A stretch of 60,000 bases of DNA from Adiantum capillus-veneris (lineage: Eukaryota; Streptophyta; Polypodiopsida; Polypodiales; Pteridaceae): assembly GCA_014529385.2 (NCBI GenBank), contig CM043966.1, forward strand, positions 101,107,587-101,167,586, read 5' to 3'. Below, one piece after another: positions 54,273 through 60,000 of this stretch. The notes beneath the pieces are model-generated. The model ran no database searches. It was not told the origin of the DNA and saw nothing but the letters and a program-made list of their open reading frames with translations. Made by a program: the position numbers and the translations under genes. Each line of letters opens with the position of its first letter. Positions within the stretch are counted from its first letter, which is position 1.

Positions 54273-55607
54273 CACTAGAATGGTAACATGACACTTTTAT
54301 GTCCTTGGACACTTTTGTGTCCTGTTAAGTGACCACTTTTCATGAATTATTTGAAGAGTATGAAAATGAATTTCTAGGTGCTATATATCCACAAAGTTGC
54401 CTTATGAGCTGAAAAAAACTTGAAATTTTTATTGGGTATCGATCTCACCATTAACCTTACTCTTGCACAACATTTTTGAACCTAAACTCTGTGAAAAAAC
54501 GGGTCCTGTTTTTGGCTTTTTTTCAATTTTTGGCAGCTATACCACTCTAAAATTCATGTTTGTCAGGTTTAGATGGCTAGAGGTTAGGCGTTCATAATTC
54601 TCAATATGTTTTGATGCTTGTAGGGAGAGCTAAGTGTTAAAATTGAAAGTTATGACCAACTTACAAGAATTGCATAATCCTGTTCTTTGGCCAAAATTAG
54701 CACTTTTATGATTTTTTTGGTGGATTTCTTGATATCCAAATTCAATTTTGATTGTGTAAGTGTAATGTATAACATAAAGCTAATCTTCCTTGAGTTTTGG
54801 GGGACCTAATATGCTATATAGCATAGTATATGATGATGGTTGAGTTTTTTGATTGCTGAAGAATACGATACATTTTAGAGTAGAAAGTATAACTTTCTCA
54901 ATATTACTAGTATCTTAGGCCAATTGTGTCTATTTTGTAGGTAGTAACCATATCTAATCATATACTACAAACTTGGCTAGATATTGAGTAGTTTCTATGG
55001 GTTTCTAGAGGTCATAATGCTAAACCCAGTTTTTCATGTTTGCTGTATTTAGCACTTTATCATTGCCCCCAAGGTTCCACTTAGTAAGAGATCCATTATC
55101 CTTTTGACATGCTCCATGGCTCCTTTTGAATCCAAAGGACCAAAGGGAACTAAGAAAACATGTATATAGTATCTATATAGAGCATGACTATAGAAACTTT
55201 GATGATAGGTCCGCAGAATGGCAAAAATGCAACTTTTTTGTACCTATTTTTTTAACCCAAAAAAATTAGTGAGGTAAAAGAAACCATATGTTTTGATCAC
55301 CAACCCATTGAAGTTAACGGGGCATTTTATCTCATGTCCTACAAAAATCCCCACTCTTATTCATATGCAATCAACCGTAAGAAATTGCTGTTTTGGGCAA
55401 AATGCATTGGTCAATCAACTTTGGAGACTTGTAGTGACCAAGGGATGAGAAAACTTACAAGTTTCTCATTTTTCTCATATGTAGTAGTTCTTGAACTATA
55501 AGCTCATGAAACGATTTTTCAAAATGAGTGGATCTACGATGGTTTTGGAATTTTTTCCAAAACCCCGAAAGGAAACTTTTATGTCCTGTTAGGTTACCCT
55601 TCTAGTG
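54273..55607. mobile_element. TTAA-flanked TIR element, copy 2 (1,335 bp), in the Helitron-like gene
   Basis: Begins CACTAGAATGGTAACATGAC and ends GGTTACCCTTCTAGTG; TTAA lies on both sides (54269-54272, 55608-55611). Removing the element with one TTAA leaves CCGCTTAAGAAAGCC, which reads PLKKA and rejoins two Helitron blocks in frame, so TTAA is the true duplicated target. The other copy (14676-16151) is in the opposite orientation and clearly homologous throughout (for example CAACCCATTGAAGTTAAC here against its complement there). There is no coding capacity beyond short chance frames. Confidence 0.9.
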
Positions 55608-55609
55608 TT

Positions 55610-56051
55610 AAGAAAGCCAAGATCATACGATATATACGCTACAACATTGTCAAAAACCCAGATGCCTTCTATAGAGAAGAATGCCTTTTATTTCTTCCTC
55701 GGATAATAGATGAGAACCAACATTTGCACAACTTAGAAACTTGGGAAAATGTATATTCAATGCACAAAGAACTCAAATGTTACTAACAATGAAGAAAAAT
55801 ACAACAAAGAAATTACAGTCTACAACACAACAAAGATCCATACCAATAGTACTTCAAATATTATCACATCTACCTCCTCTTGCAATCACAATCTCATCGA
55901 TATTTCAACTAATTTAAATATGCATCCAAAAACACAAAAACCATTCTCTCTACCTGCAACTAAAACTCTCACAATGTCAAATGCATATTACTATCTTGCA
56001 GTGAGCAAACTAAACTCAGAGCAACGCTTAATCTTTGATGACATCATGTAG
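55610..56051 (+). pseudogene. Helitron helicase, N-terminal segment
   Basis: From 55610 the frame reads AKIIRYIRYNIVKNPDAFYR then EECLLFLPRIIDENQ and LETWENVYSMHKEL, a conserved stretch before the helicase core in Helitron proteins, to a stop at about 55785. An overlapping frame continues to 56051 with a low-complexity Asn/Thr linker and ends SKLNSEQRLIFDDIM, the element that precedes the Walker A region (compare L-PEQ--IFD--M). One frameshift at about 55780 and another between 56040 and 56085 separate the parts. Confidence 0.75.
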
Positions 56052-56059
56052 CAAGGAAA

Positions 56060-57430
56060 AGGGTAGAGCCAAACACTTCAATTCTTTTGTTTCTCATAGG
56101 TGGTGCAGGTATAGGAAAAACATTTACACTATTATTAGTAGTACAAGGATTGCTAAGATATTACAACTACCGCCGTGCTAACTTCTCACCTGAAACACCA
56201 AAAGTACTCTTAATGGCCTACACAGGAAAAACTGCTTTTAACATTGGAGACACAACCATCCACTCTGCATTACTTTTACCGTTGATCACTTCTACAAACA
56301 TAAGCCTTCATCCAGATAAACTAAATGCACTCTCTATACTTTACCAAGATCTTAAACTAGTCGTGTTTGACGAGGTCTCCTTAATACAAAACAACATCTT
56401 CAAACTAGCAAATTCACGACTCCAAGAAATTAAAAGAGTGCACAATAAACCTTGTGGGGGATTGGATGTTATACTATGTGGTGACCTTTGCCAAGCAAGT
56501 CCTGTCCAAGATAGTTGGATTTTTACTCGTAAACTAGACTTATTGGAAACAGTATCACCTTTATACTGGCACACACACCCAAAATGTTATGAGCCTAAAA
56601 CAACTATGCGGCAAGACGATCCAAACTTCATACAAATTCTAAATCGAATTAGAATAGGTACATAAACAAACTTAGACATAGACTACTTGAACAACTCGTA
56701 CTTCAAATCTGCACCTGCAAATGTATCTATCTCACATCTCTTTTACTCAAACAAAGACAAAGATAAACACAACAAATAAGTCTTTGAGAAATCTCTTGGC
56801 CATCCAAAAACATTCCTTGCCATTGACAAACGACACAAGTCTTGCAATAAACAATAGCTATCCCCATTGACTCAAAGCTAACTGCAGGGCTTCACTTAGC
56901 ACTACACCTGAAACCTGGCATTATAGTTGAGTTGTGTGCTTGCAACATAGATATTCTTGATGGTTTAATCAATAGAGCTGATGGAATTTACAAAGCCCAT
57001 ACACTAAAATCCCAAGGTCCTCTCTTATGGATAGAGTTTGGAAATCCTAAAATAGGTCAACGAAAACGATATGAACATAGTACCTTGTTCACCATATCAA
57101 CACCAAAACATTGGACACCAATTGAAATGATCTCACATGAGTTCCAAATAGGGAAAAAATCTTTGAATTCTATCACAAGAACTCAATTTCCAATTTAGTC
57201 AGCAGGTGCACGTACAATCCATAGAGCACAAGGCCTTACATTGCACACACTTGCATTTAACCCTCAAAACATCAGAGCACATGGCCTAGCATACACTGCC
57301 CTCTCACGTGTTAAGGACCCAAACAACCTATACTTGCTAGAAAAAATAAAATCACAACATATTCAAGTAGACCAACATGTGTTAAAGGAAATAAATAGAC
57401 TACAAACACAAGCACAATGGATCCCATTAC
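56060..57430 (+). pseudogene. Helitron Pif1-like helicase core, decayed
   Basis: Motifs in order: Walker A GGAGIGKTFTL (about 56098), motif Ia LMAYTGKTAFNIGD, Walker B LVVFDEVSLI (about 56355), motif III GDLCQASPVQDS (about 56480), a motif IV-like MRQDDPNFIQILNRIR (56608-56655), then, after stops around 56663, 56778 and 56860, LHLKPGIIVELCACNIDILD (56900), and finally RTIHRAQGLTLHTLAF (57215) with LAYTALSRVKDPNNLYLL (57290). This is the SF1B Pif1-type helicase of Helitrons, which unwinds DNA 5' to 3'. The order and spacing are complete; about four frame breaks make it inactive as it stands. A stop at 57196-57198 precedes motif V. A host PIF1 gene is unlikely given the fusion partners. Confidence 0.85.
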
Positions 57431-58082
57431 AATTGAACCTCTTTGCCTTTGCATTAGACCATTTTGTAATCCAATCACTTAACGTAAAGAACTTTAATAC
57501 TCACTATAAACAACTTTTAAATGACCAAATTTTTACATCTTCCCATGTCATTTGTCTACAAGAAAGAAGGTTAAAATCAACTAACTCCACATTATTTCAC
57601 AATTTTGAACATATACAATCATCAGGCTCGGTTGGAGTATCTATCTTCTATAGGAGCATAGTTCACCTTTTATCAAGTGAAGTAATTACAACAATGTCGA
57701 AGTAGTTATTGCAACACTACAAATAAAATCACTAGCATTCATGATAGCTTCATTGTACCGAAAACCAAACACACCATTTAAAAGATTCTTACAAATCTTA
57801 TCAAACATAATTAAAAAACAAAAAATCACACATCCTTTATTGTTGTTTGGTGACTTCAACATCGACGCATCTCCAGATAATAAAAAATATAACCACCTAT
57901 CTTCATTCTTGCAACAACATAACTTCACCCAACACATCACACAAAACACAACTATCTATGGATCCAAATTAGACCACATTTGGACATCACCAACTTTGCA
58001 AGGAATGATCACAAGAACAAACTTCTACTATTGGAGTGATCAATCAACAACCTATGCCTTACTACCTCTATCTATCACATAA
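57431..58082 (+). pseudogene. C-terminal endonuclease (EEP) domain of the Helitron-like gene
   Basis: Directly after the helicase, without a stop, the frame continues into QSLNVKNFNTHYKQLLNDQI and VICLQERRLK (the N and QE motifs of endonuclease/exonuclease/phosphatase enzymes) to a stop at 57705. A second frame from 57741 carries ASLYRKPN, LLLFGDFNIDASPDN and SKLDHIWTSP, with the last motif as SDQST where SDH is expected, so the catalytic histidine is lost. A fused EEP domain marks the Helentron group within Helitrons, known mostly from animals and some fungi and plants. Its origin in LINE-type endonucleases is suggested for other Helentrons. Confidence 0.8.
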
Positions 58083-58261
58083 ACTCCCATTTTATCAATT
58101 CTTGCAGGCCCTCGTGAATCCTCACCTTGTTTAAATATTGGAGAGGTTTAGATTAGTGCACTTCAAATCGGTGTGAATGTGTGGGAGTCCAATTCTCAGT
58201 TACAGTATGGGTGATTAATTCTGGAAAAAGACTCAATATTTCTATGTGTCTCGCAGGCCAC

Positions 58262-58263
<2 letters not shown>

Positions 58264-58311
<48 letters not shown>
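58264..58311. repeat. (TC)n microsatellite
   Basis: About 48 bases of CT repeat downstream of the Helitron-like gene. A (CA)n run follows at 58557-58590 and shorter ones near 58696-58712. The frames crossing them are not genes. Confidence 0.95.
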
Positions 58312-58313
<2 letters not shown>

Positions 58314-58556
58314 GTGTGCCACCTAACTGTTCAGCGAATAATAAATATGCTGGCCCACCCTTTATTTGGAGCTACTCTAAACTCTTGGCCAACGTTGCCA
58401 ACGCAACGAGCCTCCCCCCTTCGACGCGTTCGCGACGGCCACCAAGAGAAGGCGTTTCTGCTGCGTTCTGTGTTTCTGCATTCTGCGTTCCTGCGTTCAA
58501 GGAGTTTTCTGCGTTTCTGCTTGCAAGGTAAGCGCTGGTCTCAGTTATACACTGTT

Positions 58557-58593
<37 letters not shown>

Positions 58594-58639
58594 TCTATCT
58601 TAACTCTCTCTAGCTATGGCCGCTACCGGGACCTTTGCA

Positions 58640-58860
58640 CCTACTCTTACACTACCTACCTTAAAACTAGATTCCTAAACCCCCTAGCATGGTGCACACA
58701 CACACACACACAATACCTATGAAGGCCGCTAGCTATTCAAAAACCTACATTACTCTTGACATTTATTCCTACACACTCGTACACTTACTCTAATACTACC
58801 TACCTTTAAACTGGATTATTAAACTCTCTTGCATGGGGCACTACCCTGACATGATAAAAC
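58640..58860. repeat. Direct repeat, offset 144 bp
   Basis: CTACTCTTACACTACCTACC and the following TT-AAACT-GATT block near 58639-58700 recur with changes near 58784-58845. Position between the Helitron-like remains and the promoter region suggests intergenic sequence with no gene. Confidence 0.6.
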
Positions 58861-59105
58861 TTATTATCTCCTAATATTGGGGGGCATATGGCCATTACAC
58901 TTAATGCCCTCCCCCAAATCGAGCCTGCCTGTGATCTCTGTTCTGTCTCCCCACTCTACACAGCGCACTCATTCCCTCACTCCTACACTCTGTCACGCGG
59001 GTTCCTATACGCTCTTCTCTGCTCACTCAGAATGCCACCGAAGGCATTAACCTCGGGGATCGTCCGTATGGATCTCTCCCACTCCTCCAGCTGCTGCACG
59101 AGTTG

Positions 59106-59113
59106 TATATAAA
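59106..59113 (+). promoter_or_regulatory. TATA box of a candidate host gene
   Basis: TATATAAAGG in otherwise GC-moderate sequence, about 30 bases before a likely transcription start in GCTCACTTAGTG and 119 bases before the ATG at 59225. The upstream 200 bases are C-rich and gene-like in composition compared with the rest of the window. Confidence 0.5.
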
Positions 59114-59224
59114 GGTGAGCTCTCTTGGAGCTCACTTAGTGTTGTGCACTTGTTCATTTTGTTGTGTGTTTGCAAATACCACTTAGTAGTCGCACTATCT
59201 CTTGTTGGGGAAAAGCTTTGAGTG

Positions 59225-59284
59225 ATGGTTAAAGGAAAAGATAAATTGGCAGTTGTGGAGCTGGCTGCTCCAACTCAAACACAG
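59225..59284 (+). CDS. Candidate first coding exon of an unknown gene running off the window
   Basis: The ATG at 59225 opens MVKGKDKLAVVELAAPTQTQ, 20 codons ending at a good donor (ACACAG/GTATTA at 59285). A TATA box at 59106 and a 5' leader of about 85 bases fit. The sequence from 59285 to the right edge is T-rich and non-coding, as an intron would be, and no exon is seen in it. The peptide is Lys-rich then hydrophobic and not enough to assign a family. It could also be the leader exon of a retroelement, but no LTR or repeat features surround it. Confidence 0.4.
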
Positions 59285-60000
59285 GTATTACTGTTGGACA
59301 TGGGCTTTCAAATACTTGATCTCTTGTTTAATTTTTGTGGTAAAAAGGTGGCTTGCGGTTTGGAAGCAGTCTAAATAGTTTTTTTCTCTCCTTTACTTAA
59401 CTCAATGTAGTTGGTTGTTTCCGTTATAATCCGACTGTAAGTTGCCTACGACGTTTTCATATCGTTGTTTTGGTTATCTACCCATGACTAAATGAGTAGG
59501 AAAATCTCATTAGATTGGTTGTTTTCTACTGGCCGGAGATTTTGGGGATGGTGCTCTAATGAGAAAACTCTGATCTGGAAAATTCTGAGGTTAAAATATC
59601 ACCTTGGTTCTGTCTCTATTTTGTACTAGTAAAGGATATCCAGATTTTGTCGATTATTCTATGAACTTCTGTCTAGGCTTGCTTGCTTTGGATACCGGAC
59701 TATTTTTAAAGGGCTCTTGTGCTAAGCCAAGCAACTTATGTTCTATGGTTATAACTAAGTAGTGGGATTTTGGTCTTTTGGCGTGAATACCATGCCTGAC
59801 TTAAGGATACTCGCGGAACTCGGTTGATTGAATGCTTATGCCTGCATTTATATTGAGCTTTATTTAGGTTCAGCTTCATGTGGTTTTGTAGCTGCTCTTC
59901 TCCATTCTGATAGGCCATGTGTGGCATTACAGCAATATAACATACATATTATGACTGGTGATTTTGGTGGAACTTGGCCTAGTGGAGCTTCTCTAGGTCT
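59285..60000 (+). other. Probable intron, no other feature seen
   Basis: T-rich sequence with stops in all plus frames; it carries TTTGGTTATCTACCC-type stretches but no obvious acceptor followed by coding sequence before the window ends. The minus-strand frame 59736-59927 is not supported. Confidence 0.35.

Noticed and set aside
56060-57430. Host PIF1 helicase gene
   Set aside because: Upstream Rep/linker blocks and the downstream fused EEP domain are specific to Helitron/Helentron proteins, and the copy is frameshifted.

Overview
This window looks like repeat-rich intergenic and pericentromeric-type DNA of a large plant genome, most likely a fern. The evidence for a fern is the wording of the degenerate pentatricopeptide-repeat (PPR) fragments (GLSP-A-TYVCILK-C type, minus strand at 0.9-3.5 kb and about 47-48 kb), which resembles PPR families I associate with homosporous ferns; this is recall, not a search. 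Almost everything recognisable is transposable-element debris. The only piece that looks like the start of a living host gene is a TATA-box promoter and short first coding exon near the right edge (59.1-59.3 kb).

Layout. 0-4 kb: decayed PPR sequence with nested tandem duplications. 4.6-7 kb: a ~285-bp tandem repeat, each recognisable unit carrying a 20-bp palindrome, interrupted by a ~710-bp foldback element. It ends beside a tRNA-Asp-type primer-binding site and a minus-strand LTR (7.3-8.3 kb). 8.3-9.3 kb: the 3' part of a LINE. 10.6-17.9 kb: a minus-strand Copia element with both LTRs and an initiator-Met PBS. Its gag is split by a solo LTR (ACGT target duplication), which in turn holds a 1.48-kb TIR element flanked by TTAA. 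19-23.4 kb: a LINE with ORF1 and ORF2 (decayed). 23.5-27.7 kb: LTR pieces, long TC/GA microsatellites and a long Tat-family LTR that ends inside an exon resembling a HAK/KUP potassium transporter (27.7-28.3 kb). 28.3-31 kb: no gene, one minisatellite and one strong hairpin.

31-44 kb is a Russian doll. A minus-strand chromovirus (Ty3/gypsy) is cut twice. One cut is by a plus-strand one-LTR gypsy fragment (TGTAC on both sides). The other is by a TIR element with 14-15-bp CCCGGGGG-type ends and an exact 8-bp duplication (GATAGTGC). That TIR element contains a Tat-lineage LTR retrotransposon whose pol is open over 1,321 codons except for one stop.

48.4-58.1 kb holds the most interesting unit: a decayed Helitron/Helentron-like gene on the plus strand. 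It combines an OB-fold-like N-terminal part, a Rep catalytic-tyrosine block without a visible HUH motif, a Pif1-type helicase and a C-terminal endonuclease/exonuclease/phosphatase (EEP) domain. It has plausible GT-AG introns, one of which would contain a gag-bearing retroelement. It is interrupted by a second copy of the TTAA-flanked element, and removing one TTAA plus the element restores an uninterrupted codon series. The two TTAA elements share ends (CACTAG...), length and subterminal repeats but encode nothing visible, so they point to an autonomous partner elsewhere.
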